NCBI GenBank assembly: GCA_024234635.1 | Contig: JACKNX010000006.1 | Coordinates: 124,001-188,000, forward strand | Source of the DNA: Pseudomonadales bacterium | GTDB lineage: Bacteria > Pseudomonadota > Gammaproteobacteria > Pseudomonadales > Azotimanducaceae | DNA length: 64,000 bases | Reading direction: 5' to 3' | Part shown: positions 1-9,125 of the stretch, piece by piece | Position numbering within the stretch: position 1 is the first letter of the stretch | How the letters are laid out: every line of letters begins with the position of its first letter | Made by a program: the position numbers and the translations under genes | The notes under the pieces: model-generated | What the model saw: only the letters and a program-made list of their open reading frames with translations | The model's database searches: none | What the model was told of the DNA's origin: nothing

Positions 1-225
1 GGCGCCCGCCGGAGGGATCATGGACAGCGCCGCGGACGAAAAGGCCGCGAATGCGTAGTCGCAGGTAAGTACCGCTACCGGCTCATCGTCATCGTTGACA
101 TACACACCACTGAAGTCGTGGCTGCCGGCGTCGTTCACGACCTCCGCCTTGGTATCGTCGCCGAACAGCATCGCGAAGCTGCTTTTTACGGAATAGGTAT
201 CGGGAAGAGGATGTGTCGTTGCCAT
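1..225 (-). CDS. Partial CheX-like protein (N-terminal part only)
   Basis: An ATG on the minus strand at 225 opens a frame that runs off the window edge with no stop, giving about 75 residues. The start lies 5 nt beyond the stop of the response regulator, so the two genes are co-transcribed. The visible part contains the segment DFSGVYVN, followed by a hydrophobic stretch rich in small residues. This resembles the N-terminal half of CheX/FliM-type phosphatase-like domains, which often sit next to single-domain CheY proteins and may dephosphorylate them. The CheX assignment is inference from a weak motif and from the neighbour. Confidence 0.55.
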   Translation of the reverse strand, partial: MATTHPLPDTYSVKSSFAMLFGDDTKAEVVNDAGSHDFSGVYVNDDDEPVAVLTCDYAFAAFSSAALSMIPPAGA

Positions 226-229
226 GTGG

Positions 230-592
230 TTACCCCAGGTACTCGTCGAGCGCTTGGTTGAAAGACGACACGGTGAACGGCTTGGCGATAAGAAACTTGG
301 CGCCAAGCTCGTCGGCGATGGCCCGCATCTTCGGTGTTGCTTCGGTGGTGATGAAGCCGAAGGTCGGGGTATCACCCCACTCGTTGAGCTGTTCCAGCAA
401 CTCCGGACCGGTGCGATTGGGCATGTTCCAGTCGGAGAGGATGATGTCCGGACGGCTTTCGTCGATCTTGGCGAGCGCTTCGTCACCGTCGCTTGCTTCC
501 ACGATCTCATGTCCGGTGTAACCGGCATCCCTCAGGGTTTTCTTCACGATGAGGCGCATGGCCATGCTGTCATCGACGATGAGAATTTTCAT
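230..592 (-). CDS. Single-domain CheY-like response regulator
   Basis: This is a 120-residue stand-alone receiver domain with no output domain. The acidic pocket is D7/D8, the phosphorylation site is D54 (in LSDWNMP), the switch residues are T81/T82, and the conserved lysine is K103 (in AKPFT). A phosphorylated receiver of this kind signals by binding a partner protein, for example a flagellar switch or an enzyme. The gene is followed 5 nt later by a CheX-like frame, which suggests a receiver/phosphatase pair. No histidine kinase is visible in the window, so its input is unknown. Confidence 0.93.
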   Translation of the reverse strand: MKILIVDDSMAMRLIVKKTLRDAGYTGHEIVEASDGDEALAKIDESRPDIILSDWNMPNRTGPELLEQLNEWGDTPTFGFITTEATPKMRAIADELGAKFLIAKPFTVSSFNQALDEYLG

Positions 593-747
593 TGAGCGGT
601 CCTGGCTGACAGTAGGTAGAAAAAGACTAGTTCAATATCGGCTGATGGCCATGCGACCTTAGGGCTGTTCGCAACCTGTGGATCGACCTGTGACCGGGTT
701 CGCGATTTGCCGCGCCGGTGGTGCGGGAAGTGGATCGGGGCGGCGGT

Positions 748-2100
748 TCAGAGCGTCAAGCGATTGACGGTTGCAACCTGGCGCGCGCCAAGAATTATGC
801 CGCGCACGAGCATGAACAGCAGAAAGCTCAGCCACAGGCCGTGGTTGTGGAGCCAAGGCAGGAACGTGACCAGGCACACGCAGAACAGGAGCGCGGCCAC
901 CAGCATGGTGTTGCGCAGTGGGCGCACGGCGGTCAGCCCGATGTATACGCCGTCGTAGACGAACGCCCACACGGCGACGAATGGCAACAGTGCCATCCAT
1001 ACCCGGCAGGCCGTCACTGCCTCCACGACAGCATCGTTTGCCGACAGCAGGCCCGCCAGGAATGGCGTAGCCAGCAGGTAGAGCACGCCGAAAGGGGCGG
1101 CAAAACTCAGCGCTGCAATGAGTGTCTGACGCGAAATGCGCAGTATGCCTGCCCGGTCGCGGCGTCCCGCTGCATGGCCGCACAACGCTTCCGCTGTATG
1201 GGCAAAGGCATCGGTCGTGTAGGTCGTGAACAGAAACAACTGCATGAGTATGGCATTGGCCGCCAGCGTGGTGTCGCCCAGACCCGCGCTCGTCCACGTG
1301 ACCAGAAAAAACGGCAACTGGACAAAAAATGCACGCACAACCAGATTGCCGCTGATGTCCAGAAAGGCCGACAACGAGCGGGTTCGATGCGAGGTTGTGT
1401 CCGCCGGCATGTCCTTCAGGGCAAAGCGGACACAGAGGGCGGCAATGGCGGCCGCCGTCCACTCGGCCAGTACGCTGGCAATGGCGACACCGCTGATCGC
1501 CATTTCCAGCCCCAGAACAAAAAACAGGTTGAGCGCAATGTTGAGACCGTTCTGTACGAGACTGACGAGGAGTGCCTGGCGGGTTCGTTGAAGGCCGATC
1601 AGCGCGCCTGTGAGCACGAGATTGGCAAGGAGCGCGGGTGCCCCCCAAAGCCGAATGGAAAGATAATTTACTGAAAAAAGTTCAACGCGCTCGGATGCGG
1701 CAAACAGTGCGCTGACGGCCAGCAGCAGGGGGCCCTGCAGCGCCAGCAGTAGAACACTGCCAACCATGGCAAAGGCCCACCCACGGCGCAGTGTCTGGCG
1801 GATGGCGTGGGCGGACGAGGCACCGTAGTCCTGGGCAACCAGCCCTGTGGTTGCCATGCGCAGAAAGCCGAACAGCCAGAACAGGGCGGACATGGCCTGG
1901 GCGCCGACCGCCACGGCCCCGGTGTAAGCGGGATCCGGCAACCTGCCCATCATCGCGATATCCGCCAGACCGGTAAGCGGCAGCGTGGCGTTGGCCAGCA
2001 TGATCGGCCACGTGAGCTGCCAGATGCGGACAAACCAGTGACTGTTTCCAGGGCCCGTCGATTTCTCGGGGAGAAAATCTCCCCTGTCGACGCGCGGCAC
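748..2100 (-). CDS. MATE family efflux transporter (DinF-like)
   Basis: This 450-residue integral membrane protein has about twelve hydrophobic segments arranged as two MATE repeats. The first begins near residue 28 with WQLTWPIMLANATLPLTGL, typical of the first helix of MatE domains. The second begins near residue 235. Family members export drugs or metabolites by Na+ or H+ antiport across the inner membrane, and the substrate here cannot be read from sequence. The start lies 4 nt after the stop of rlmJ, so the two genes form a transcription unit. Confidence 0.92.
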   Translation of the reverse strand: MPRVDRGDFLPEKSTGPGNSHWFVRIWQLTWPIMLANATLPLTGLADIAMMGRLPDPAYTGAVAVGAQAMSALFWLFGFLRMATTGLVAQDYGASSAHAIRQTLRRGWAFAMVGSVLLLALQGPLLLAVSALFAASERVELFSVNYLSIRLWGAPALLANLVLTGALIGLQRTRQALLVSLVQNGLNIALNLFFVLGLEMAISGVAIASVLAEWTAAAIAALCVRFALKDMPADTTSHRTRSLSAFLDISGNLVVRAFFVQLPFFLVTWTSAGLGDTTLAANAILMQLFLFTTYTTDAFAHTAEALCGHAAGRRDRAGILRISRQTLIAALSFAAPFGVLYLLATPFLAGLLSANDAVVEAVTACRVWMALLPFVAVWAFVYDGVYIGLTAVRPLRNTMLVAALLFCVCLVTFLPWLHNHGLWLSFLLFMLVRGIILGARQVATVNRLTL

Positions 2101-2103
2101 GGA

Positions 2104-2931
2104 TCAGTCGCCCGATTCCAGCACGATGCCAGCCTGCTCATCGCCGCCCAGGCAGTGCGCAAGCACGGGCATGGCGGTGTCTAGATCGTTGTGAAGTGTC
2201 CATGGCGGATTTGCGACGAAGACCCCACTACCGGCGAGTCCCTTGAATATGACATTGGATAGATTTAAACGCGCGTCGAGCCAGGGCCCATTGGCGAGCC
2301 TGCGCAGGCGTTGAGGCAGCTCCCGGGCCTGTCGGGTGTCGAGGCAGGGATACCACACCATGAAAACCCCCGTGCCAAAGCGACGGAGGCCTTCCGCAAG
2401 GGCGCCTGCGACAGCGGCAAAATCTGCATCCGTTTCATACGATGGGTCGATCAGTATCGCGCCACGTCGGCTGGTCGGTGGCAGGCTGGCTCTCAGGGCC
2501 TGATAACCATCTTCAGCGAGACACCGTATCCTCGCCTTGTGTGGCAGGCTTTGCATCGCCTCCTTCAGGGCCCGGTATTCTGTCGGGTGACGTTCACACA
2601 GTATCAGCCGGTCGTCCTCCCGGGCCAGGGCCAGGGCAATGGCGGGGGAGCCCGTGTAACGGCCATCGGGACGCGCGGTCAATGTCAAATAATCGGACAG
2701 TATTTCGGGTGCGGATGCCAGCTCGCGAAGGCGCTGGATGCCTTGCTCCGCTTCGCCGGTCTTGCGCGCCATGGCGCTGTCCAGCGCGTAGAGTCCGCGC
2801 CCGGAATGGGTGTCCAGGTAGGTCCAGGGCCTGGGCTTGCGATTGAGGTGGCTCAGGACCCGCATAAGGACCAGGTGTTTGAGCACATCGGCGTGGTTGC
2901 CGGCATGGTAGCCATGCTGATAGCTCAGCAT
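2104..2931 (-). CDS. rlmJ: 23S rRNA (adenine(2030)-N6)-methyltransferase RlmJ
   Basis: At 275 residues this matches the usual length of RlmJ (YhiR). The N-terminus MLSYQHGYHAGNHADVLKH is the family signature, and the catalytic motif appears as IDPSYE, a D-P-x-[YF] variant of the amino-methyltransferase motif. Known RlmJ enzymes methylate A2030 of 23S rRNA using SAM. The gene is immediately followed by the MATE transporter. RlmJ is mainly found in gammaproteobacteria and relatives, which supports the taxonomic reading of the window. Confidence 0.95.
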   Translation of the reverse strand: MLSYQHGYHAGNHADVLKHLVLMRVLSHLNRKPRPWTYLDTHSGRGLYALDSAMARKTGEAEQGIQRLRELASAPEILSDYLTLTARPDGRYTGSPAIALALAREDDRLILCERHPTEYRALKEAMQSLPHKARIRCLAEDGYQALRASLPPTSRRGAILIDPSYETDADFAAVAGALAEGLRRFGTGVFMVWYPCLDTRQARELPQRLRRLANGPWLDARLNLSNVIFKGLAGSGVFVANPPWTLHNDLDTAMPVLAHCLGGDEQAGIVLESGD

Positions 2932-2977
2932 GGCAGGTCAGCAGGCAGCGCCGTGCGACGTTCGCACGCAAACGTCG

Positions 2978-3973
2978 TCAGCGGCGGTCCAGCAGATCGC
3001 CCCGGCGCAGGAGCTGCTTCACCCGTTGCCGCCGCTGCCCCGTCTTTTTCTCACGGAAGGCTTGCTCGAAGCTCGCCGTGGGGCGGCGGTGGATGATGCC
3101 CATTGGCGTCGGCAGTGGGGAGTGCATGGACAGCAGCAGGTGCGCCAGCGTGGTACTGGTCTCGTCATGGACCAGGATATCGCTGATATCGATGCCGTTT
3201 TCACCGAGTGTAACGGCCTCCAGCTTCAGGGTGGCCAGATTCAGGCGCAATCCCTGTGTGCGCTCCTTGCCGAACAGCAGGGGCTCACCGTGCACACACA
3301 GCACCTGATGGTCTGCGGCGGTCTTCTTGCTGCTTACCGACTGCCAGACGTCCTCGTTGTAGACAATGCAGTTCTGCAGGATTTCGATGAAGGCGGTGCC
3401 CTTGTGGTCGCGCCCCGCGTTCAGGATGCCGGGCAGCCCTTTCTGGTCGATATCCACGGCTCGGGCAATGAAGGTGGCACCGGCACCCACGGCGAACAGC
3501 CCGGGAACCACGGGCTGATCCAGCGAGCCGCCCGGGCTGGTCGGGCTGCGGGTGCCTTCGCGTGAGGTGGGGGAGTACTGCCCCTTGGTCAGGCCGTAGA
3601 TCTCGTTGTTGAACAGCAGAATGTTCAGATCGATGTTGCGGCGAAGCGCATGCAACAGGTGATTGCCGCCGATCGAGAGCCCGTCGCCGTCACCCGTGAT
3701 CACCCACACATCCAGCGCCGGATTGGCGAGTTTCACGCCGGTGGCGATGGTGGGCGCACGGCCGTGGATGGTATGGAAGCCATAGGTATTCACGTAATAA
3801 GGCAGGCGCGACGAACAGCCGATTCCCGACACGAATACCGTGTTGTGCGGGTCGGCGCCGGCATCCGCGAGGGCGCGGTGCACGGCCTTGAGGATTGAAT
3901 AGTCTCCGCAACCGGGACACCAGCGTACTTCCTGGTCGCTGGCGTAGTCTTTCCGGACGATGGCTTCAGCCAT
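2978..3973 (-). CDS. korB: 2-oxoacid:ferredoxin oxidoreductase, beta subunit (KorB-like)
   Basis: This 331-residue thiamine-diphosphate subunit carries a CPGCGDYS motif near residue 19. The TPP/Mg motif GDGDGLSIGGNH lies near residue 95, followed by NNEIYGLTKGQ. With the alpha subunit it would decarboxylate a 2-oxoacid, most likely 2-oxoglutarate, to the acyl-CoA and pass electrons to a ferredoxin. The start overlaps the end of the alpha-subunit gene by 8 nt, consistent with translational coupling. No ferredoxin gene is adjacent. Substrate identity (2-oxoglutarate versus other 2-oxoacids) is inferred from family resemblance. Confidence 0.9.
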   Translation of the reverse strand: MAEAIVRKDYASDQEVRWCPGCGDYSILKAVHRALADAGADPHNTVFVSGIGCSSRLPYYVNTYGFHTIHGRAPTIATGVKLANPALDVWVITGDGDGLSIGGNHLLHALRRNIDLNILLFNNEIYGLTKGQYSPTSREGTRSPTSPGGSLDQPVVPGLFAVGAGATFIARAVDIDQKGLPGILNAGRDHKGTAFIEILQNCIVYNEDVWQSVSSKKTAADHQVLCVHGEPLLFGKERTQGLRLNLATLKLEAVTLGENGIDISDILVHDETSTTLAHLLLSMHSPLPTPMGIIHRRPTASFEQAFREKKTGQRRQRVKQLLRRGDLLDRR

Positions 3974-5840
3974 GACGTACCTCCTGTAGGCGCACGGTGG
4001 CGTGGGCGCGCAGGTGGTTGAGCAGGGTACTTACCGCAAAGGGCTGCCCGCTCACCTGGTTGATCTGCACGCAGTTGATCAGCAATCGATCGCGCAAAAC
4101 GGTGGCCAGCTGCCCGGTATTGAGTTCGGGCACGAGCACGGTGTCGTAGCGCCCCAGCAATTCGCCCAGGTTCGATGGCAACGGATTGATATGGCGCAGG
4201 TGGATGTGCGCCACGGCGATGCCTTCCTCGCGCGCCAGGCGCACGGCCTGATAGACGGCGCCATAGGTCGACCCCCAGGCCACCACGGCAAGGCCCATTT
4301 CGTCGCCAAGCTCGACAGTCTGATCCGGAATGAAATCGGCGACCCGCGCCAGCTTGCGTGCGCGCATATCCGTCATGCGCTGGTGGTTCGCGGCCTCATA
4401 GGAGATATCCCCGGTGTAAAAGTCCTTCTCGATACCACCCACACGGTACAAATAGGCTGAATCTCCGGGTGCCAGCCACAGCCGGGCTTCGGTCGCCGGG
4501 TCACGGGCGTAGACGGGGCGGGACTCGGGTGTATCGGCGGGACCTGGCCGGTTGGTCGGTATCGGGGCAAACGCGTCGATGTCGGGTAGGGGCCAGAGTT
4601 CGGAGGCATTGGCGATGTAGCCATCCGTCAGCAGAATTACCGGCGTCATGTGGCGGAGCGCGATACGTGAGGCTTCGATGGCGACTTCGAAACAGTCGCC
4701 AGGGGAGCGCGCGGCAATCACCGGAATCGGGCTGTCCGCATTCCGGCCGTACACGGCCTGGTACAGGTCGCTCTGTTCGGTTTTGGTCGGCATGCCGGTT
4801 GACGGGCCGGCGCGCTGGGAGTTGACCACCAGCAGCGGCAGTTCCGTTGCCACGGCCAGTCCCAGTGCCTCGGTCTTCAGCGCGATGCCGGGTCCCGAGC
4901 TCGAGGTGATGCCGAATTTCCCCGCGTAGGAGGCGCCGATGGCGCTGCACACCGCGGCAATTTCGTCCTCCGCCTGGTAGGTGGTGACGCCGGCGTCTTC
5001 CAGCCCCACCAGATGATGCAGCAGCGACGATGCGGGAGTAATGGGGTAAGAGCAGAACATGACCTCGGTGTCAGCGAGTTCCCCCGCGGCGACGATGCCC
5101 AGAGCCAGTGCCTCGGCGCCCGTAATGGTGCGGTATTCAATGGCCTTCAGCGGCGCCTCCGGCACGTGACGCTGGGTCAGCTCCCTGCCGAGCTCCGCGG
5201 TTTCGCCGTAAGCGTGTCCGGCGTTCAAGGCCGCCAGATTGGCATCCAGCAGTGCCTGGTTGGCGCGAAAACGGGCGCGAATCCAGGCGACCGTGGGCTC
5301 GCGCGGCTGGTCGAACATCCACAGCACCAGTCCGAGCGCCCAGAAGTTCTTGCAGCGCTGGGAATCTTTGGTGCCGAGGCCGAACGGCTTCACGGCCTCC
5401 AGGGTCAATTGTGCGATGTCGATCGCACATACCCGATAATCGGCGAGCGAGCCGTCTTCCATCGGGTTGGCGTCCAGATCCGCCCGGCGCAGGCGTTGCT
5501 CCGTGAAGGCGCTGGCGTCCGCGATGATCAGTGCACCTTTCGGCAGCCGTGGCAGGTTGACCACCAGCGCCGCTGGATTGAAGGCGACCAGGACATCAGG
5601 CGCGTCGCCCGGCGTTGTAACGCGATTGGATCCGAACTGGATCTGAAACGCCGAGACGCCGAATCGGGTGCCTGCTGGCGCCCTGATTTCCGCGGGGAAA
5701 TCGGGAAACGTGGCCAGATCATGGCCGGACAGGGCCGATGCGTGCGTGAACTGGGCTCCCTGGAGCTGTATTCCGTCGCCGGAGTCGCCGGCGAAGCGGA
5801 CGATTTGACTGGTCGGCGAACCGCTGGTTTGGCTTGTCAT
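3966..5840 (-). CDS. korA: 2-oxoacid:acceptor oxidoreductase, fused gamma-alpha subunit (KorA-like)
   Basis: This 624-residue protein fuses an N-terminal gamma domain (about residues 10-190, beginning IVRFAGDSGDGIQLQGAQF) to the alpha pyrimidine-binding domain (about residues 220-600). The alpha domain contains FCSYPITPASSLLHHL and ITSSSGPGIALKTEALGLA, both characteristic of the KorA/PorA family. It forms the catalytic complex with the following KorB-like subunit. No strong Shine-Dalgarno is visible before the ATG at 5840. Aerobic proteobacteria with this two-subunit enzyme often use it as an alternative 2-oxoglutarate oxidation route. Confidence 0.9.
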   Translation of the reverse strand: MTSQTSGSPTSQIVRFAGDSGDGIQLQGAQFTHASALSGHDLATFPDFPAEIRAPAGTRFGVSAFQIQFGSNRVTTPGDAPDVLVAFNPAALVVNLPRLPKGALIIADASAFTEQRLRRADLDANPMEDGSLADYRVCAIDIAQLTLEAVKPFGLGTKDSQRCKNFWALGLVLWMFDQPREPTVAWIRARFRANQALLDANLAALNAGHAYGETAELGRELTQRHVPEAPLKAIEYRTITGAEALALGIVAAGELADTEVMFCSYPITPASSLLHHLVGLEDAGVTTYQAEDEIAAVCSAIGASYAGKFGITSSSGPGIALKTEALGLAVATELPLLVVNSQRAGPSTGMPTKTEQSDLYQAVYGRNADSPIPVIAARSPGDCFEVAIEASRIALRHMTPVILLTDGYIANASELWPLPDIDAFAPIPTNRPGPADTPESRPVYARDPATEARLWLAPGDSAYLYRVGGIEKDFYTGDISYEAANHQRMTDMRARKLARVADFIPDQTVELGDEMGLAVVAWGSTYGAVYQAVRLAREEGIAVAHIHLRHINPLPSNLGELLGRYDTVLVPELNTGQLATVLRDRLLINCVQINQVSGQPFAVSTLLNHLRAHATVRLQEVRHG

Positions 5841-6021
5841 GATCGTAGAATTGAAACCTGGTGCAATTTTGGCATGAGGAAAGCGGGGGGAATTCTAGTG
5901 GATTGCACCCAGGCAAAGTGGTTTTTTTTAGCATAACCATAAGCCCTGGCGACATGGCAGCGGCCGGTGGGGGCCGGCCTGCAGAAAAGTGCGTTGTCTG
6001 CAGACTTTCAGCCCCTCCGGA

Positions 6022-6055
6022 AAAGAACGCGGGTTCTGACGCTGGCCAGAACCCG
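6022..6055 (-). terminator. Rho-independent terminator of the two exported-protein genes
   Basis: A 9-bp perfect stem (6030-6038 with 6047-6055, arm CGGGTTCTG) encloses an 8-nt loop. Read on the minus strand it is followed by GTTCTTTTCC, a T-rich tract. It lies about 75 nt beyond the stop of the exported lipoprotein gene. The rest of the gap to korA shows no gene. Confidence 0.7.
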
Positions 6056-6129
6056 TCTGTCGGTCCGTCTGGAAGCCGACCTGGAGAAGGATGGCCGTCC
6101 GTGGCCAGATGGGCGTTGCGAACCGGCGA

Positions 6130-7923
6130 TCAGGGCGTGACGTTCGTCTCCACCAGCTCGACGCGGTTGCCGGTTTCCACCTTGATTTCCAGGATCTTGC
6201 CGATGCCCGGCAGGTAGTACTTGTTCTCTTCCACGCCTGGATCCAGCGGGCTGAAATCCCGGGTGACCACGCAGTTGCCGGTGCATACGGCCGCCGGGGT
6301 GGTGGCGGAGCCGTCGACGGCCAGGATTTCGATGGCGTCCTCGGCGTTGGCCAGAGACTGCTCCTGGCGGAAGAAGTCGCCGACTTCGGGATCGCCGGGC
6401 AACTGGATGCCGGCCTTGTCGCCCTCGCGACCCGCCTTGAAGGCGCCATCGATGGCGACCAGTTCCGGCAGCGGCGGTTCGTCACCGTCGAAGGTCTCAT
6501 AATCCTTGACCTCCTCGCCGCAGTACCAGACGTTGCCATCCACATCCTGGGCGAACCAGTCGTTCGTGTCCTCCACCAGTTCATCGTCCACCGTAACGGT
6601 GTCGCGGACGACGCGGCAGGGGATACCGTCCACCAGCTTGATCTTGTCTTCCACGACGATGGTAATGACTTCCGTTACCAGTTCGCCGTCCTCTTCGAAC
6701 GTGCCCTCGTAGACCCAGCGGTTGCCGACCTGCAGTGGCAGCAGCGGATTGACGTCCACCGTGTCACCGATTGCCGCGGGGTCGACGAAGCTGGCGGCGA
6801 AAGCGGGGCCGAACGCCGGTGCGTGTGGTGCGTCGTCGAACTCGTCACACAGTTCAATACGCGCTTCGGTGATGTCGCCACACTCCTCCAGGGCTTCATC
6901 CAGGGGCGTCTGCAGTGCGGCACTGCAGGTGCTGAAGGCGTCCTCGCTGCCGGTGTCCGCGCAGATCGCCTTGCTGACCATGAACTCGTCCAGGGCCTCG
7001 AATTCGCACGCGCGGCGCAGTTGATGCGCGGCCGCGGCGCAGGAAACCGCTTCGACCTCGGCGTCCTCTGGCGCACCGAGCTCGGCGGCTTGCGCAATTG
7101 TCGCGACGAGTTCCGCGGTATCCGTGTCTACGTCGCTGCCCGCGTTGCCGTCCAGGTTGCCATCGAGAAGATCGGCGCCCAGTGCATCGAGTACGGCTTC
7201 CGCGTCCGTGTCAGCCAGGGCTGCTGCCAGTCTGACAAGCCTGGCCACGGAAACCGAGGCCGCGGTAAGGTTTTCCACGTCCGTGCTGGTGACGGGATCC
7301 ACATCGTCCGCCAGCACGCGTTCGCCGAGATCGTTCGTATTGAACGCGCCCACCGTGGCGGCAATGGCATCGGTGATGGCGGCGAGTACCTCATCCTGGA
7401 CCACCGTGCCGTCGCCATCCGGATCGATCGCGGCCCTGGCCTGAACGGCGATCAGGGTTGTGTGCGGCGTGATGTTGGCGACGGCGCTGCTGCCGGCGTC
7501 GCCGACCTGGATGACCGACTCCATATCGAATGGTTCGCCGCCAAAGGTGCCGTCTTCGGCGTCGGTACCGTCGAACAGCAGGAACAGCACCTGGTTGGCG
7601 CGGTCACCCGGAATTGTCAGGGAGAAGGTCTCGTCCCCGTCCGCGCCGCGCTCGAGCGTTGCAACGGGGTCGCGGGCGGACAGCGCCGCTACGCGGTCTT
7701 CCGCGTCTCCCGCGGCTGCCAGCGCCGCCTGTACCGTGGCGGCGGGGAACACGAAGATCGTGCCGCCTGCCACCGGGCCATCGAGAACCACGCCGGTCAG
7801 GTTGATGTCGGCAGGTGGCGGCGGGTTGACCGGATTGTTACCGCCGCCGTTGCTGCCACCACCCCCACCGCAGGCGGTAAGGGCAAGGAGTGTGGCAAGG
7901 CTCGCCAGTCTCAAAATATTCAT
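6130..7923 (-). CDS. Exported acidic lipoprotein, paralogue of the preceding gene
   Basis: This 597-residue protein starts with a lipoprotein signal (MNILRLASLATLLALTAC) with the lipobox LTAC, followed by a glycine-rich linker. The middle (about residues 40-300) is strongly Asp/Glu/Ala-rich and contains PDGDGTVVQDEVL, an EF-hand-like loop. The last roughly 250 residues align closely with the neighbouring gene, sharing the segment NDWFAQDVDGNVWYCGEEV (one residue differs in the neighbour) and a C-terminal ENKYYLPGIGKILEIKV-type motif. The start is supported by AAGGAG 7 nt upstream of the ATG. Likely anchored in the outer membrane; function unknown. Confidence 0.85.
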   Translation of the reverse strand: MNILRLASLATLLALTACGGGGGSNGGGNNPVNPPPPADINLTGVVLDGPVAGGTIFVFPAATVQAALAAAGDAEDRVAALSARDPVATLERGADGDETFSLTIPGDRANQVLFLLFDGTDAEDGTFGGEPFDMESVIQVGDAGSSAVANITPHTTLIAVQARAAIDPDGDGTVVQDEVLAAITDAIAATVGAFNTNDLGERVLADDVDPVTSTDVENLTAASVSVARLVRLAAALADTDAEAVLDALGADLLDGNLDGNAGSDVDTDTAELVATIAQAAELGAPEDAEVEAVSCAAAAHQLRRACEFEALDEFMVSKAICADTGSEDAFSTCSAALQTPLDEALEECGDITEARIELCDEFDDAPHAPAFGPAFAASFVDPAAIGDTVDVNPLLPLQVGNRWVYEGTFEEDGELVTEVITIVVEDKIKLVDGIPCRVVRDTVTVDDELVEDTNDWFAQDVDGNVWYCGEEVKDYETFDGDEPPLPELVAIDGAFKAGREGDKAGIQLPGDPEVGDFFRQEQSLANAEDAIEILAVDGSATTPAAVCTGNCVVTRDFSPLDPGVEENKYYLPGIGKILEIKVETGNRVELVETNVTP

Positions 7924-7940
7924 CGTTTCACTCCTTGCTG

Positions 7941-8936
7941 TCAGTTGACGTTGTAGTCGATGAGTTCAACCCGCTGGTCCGTGCCCACCTTGATCTCCAC
8001 GATCTTGCCGACGCCCGGGAGGTAGTACTTGTTCTCCTCAACGTCCGGATCCAGGGGGGAGGTGTCGCGGGTGACCATACAGTTGCCGTCGCAACTGGCG
8101 GCGGCGGCCGTTTCCGAGCCTGTGGTGCTGAGGATTTCGATGATGTCCTCGGCGTTGGCGATGTCGTTTTCCTGGCGGAAAATGGCGCCAACCTCGGCGA
8201 TGCCAGGGAGTGAAATACCGGGCTCCGCGCCGTCGCGGCCGGCCTTGAAGGAACCGTCGTTGGAAACGAGTTCCGGTTCCGGCGGTACATCGTCCTCGAA
8301 AGTCTCGTAGTCCTTCACTTCCTCGCCGCAGTACCACACGTTGCCGTCCACGTCCTGGGCGAACCAGTCGTCGGTGTCCTCCACCAGTTCATCGTCCACC
8401 GTGACAGTGTCGCGGACAACGACGCAGGTGATGCCGTCGATCAGCTTGGTCCGGTTGAGTACCTCGATGTGGATGTTCTCGGTGACCTCCTCGCCGTCCT
8501 CGGTAAAGGTGCCTTCGTAGTCCCAGGTATTGCCCTGAGTCAGCGGAAAGTATGGATTCGTCTCGACGGTGACGCCGATCTGCAGCGGATCCACGAAGCG
8601 GTCAGCATAGGCGGTGCCGAATGCCGGAACGTGCGCGGCATCGTTCAGGCTCTCGCAGAGCGTCAGACGCGCATCGAGGATGTCGGTACATTCCTCATCA
8701 CCTTCGCCCAGTGTTTCACGGGCGGTTTCCAGGCAGGCAGTGAGATCACCGCCAGGGTCACTGAGGCACTTGGCGCGATCGACGAAGTAGTCGTCGCGGG
8801 TGGAATATCCACAGCCGACAAAGGCGAGCTGGGCGCTGGCGTAACAGCCGATATCCGCGGCAGTGGTGCTGCCGCACAGGGCGGCAAGCAGGGCACCGGC
8901 GGCCAGGGCGCGGCGATGCGTGTTTCGGTTCACCAT
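7941..8936 (-). CDS. Exported hypothetical protein, tandem paralogue
   Basis: The chosen ATG at 8936 has GGAG 6 nt upstream; a TTG 12 nt earlier is the alternative. The 331-residue product has a signal peptide ending near GSTTAA and several cysteines in the first 110 residues, which may form disulfides. The C-terminal roughly 250 residues repeat the domain of the downstream lipoprotein, with WFAQDVDGNVWYCGEEVKD and VEENKYYLPGVGKIVEIKV. The gap between the genes is 17 nt, so they form an operon produced by tandem duplication. I do not recognise the family. Confidence 0.85.
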   Translation of the reverse strand: MVNRNTHRRALAAGALLAALCGSTTAADIGCYASAQLAFVGCGYSTRDDYFVDRAKCLSDPGGDLTACLETARETLGEGDEECTDILDARLTLCESLNDAAHVPAFGTAYADRFVDPLQIGVTVETNPYFPLTQGNTWDYEGTFTEDGEEVTENIHIEVLNRTKLIDGITCVVVRDTVTVDDELVEDTDDWFAQDVDGNVWYCGEEVKDYETFEDDVPPEPELVSNDGSFKAGRDGAEPGISLPGIAEVGAIFRQENDIANAEDIIEILSTTGSETAAAASCDGNCMVTRDTSPLDPDVEENKYYLPGVGKIVEIKVGTDQRVELIDYNVN

Positions 8937-9125
8937 CTGATTCTCCAAACGTGGTTGCGGATTGGACCGGGATGAGGCGGGAAATCAATCGTGCGGGGTG
9001 CGTGCATGACCCGCGTGCGCGGATGGTTGATAATCGTGTGCATCGAACGAACAGGCAGATGAGCTGGATCAGTCGCGGTGCGAGTAGATCCAGGTCGCAA
9101 GGCCGGGCACCCAGGAGCGTTTCCC

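Noticed and set aside
718..1674. A 318-codon plus-strand frame opposite the MATE gene
   Set aside because: The opposite strand encodes a complete twelve-segment MATE transporter; the plus frame has no features and is an antisense shadow.
6091..7956. A 621-codon open frame on the plus strand opposite the lipoprotein gene
   Set aside because: It is a mirror of the GC-rich, Asp/Glu-rich minus-strand gene. It has no signal, domain or ribosome site, while the minus frame has a clear lipoprotein signal and a paralogue.
8937..9125. LexA box upstream of uvrB
   Set aside because: No CTG-N10-CAG pattern is present in the gap; SOS control cannot be claimed.
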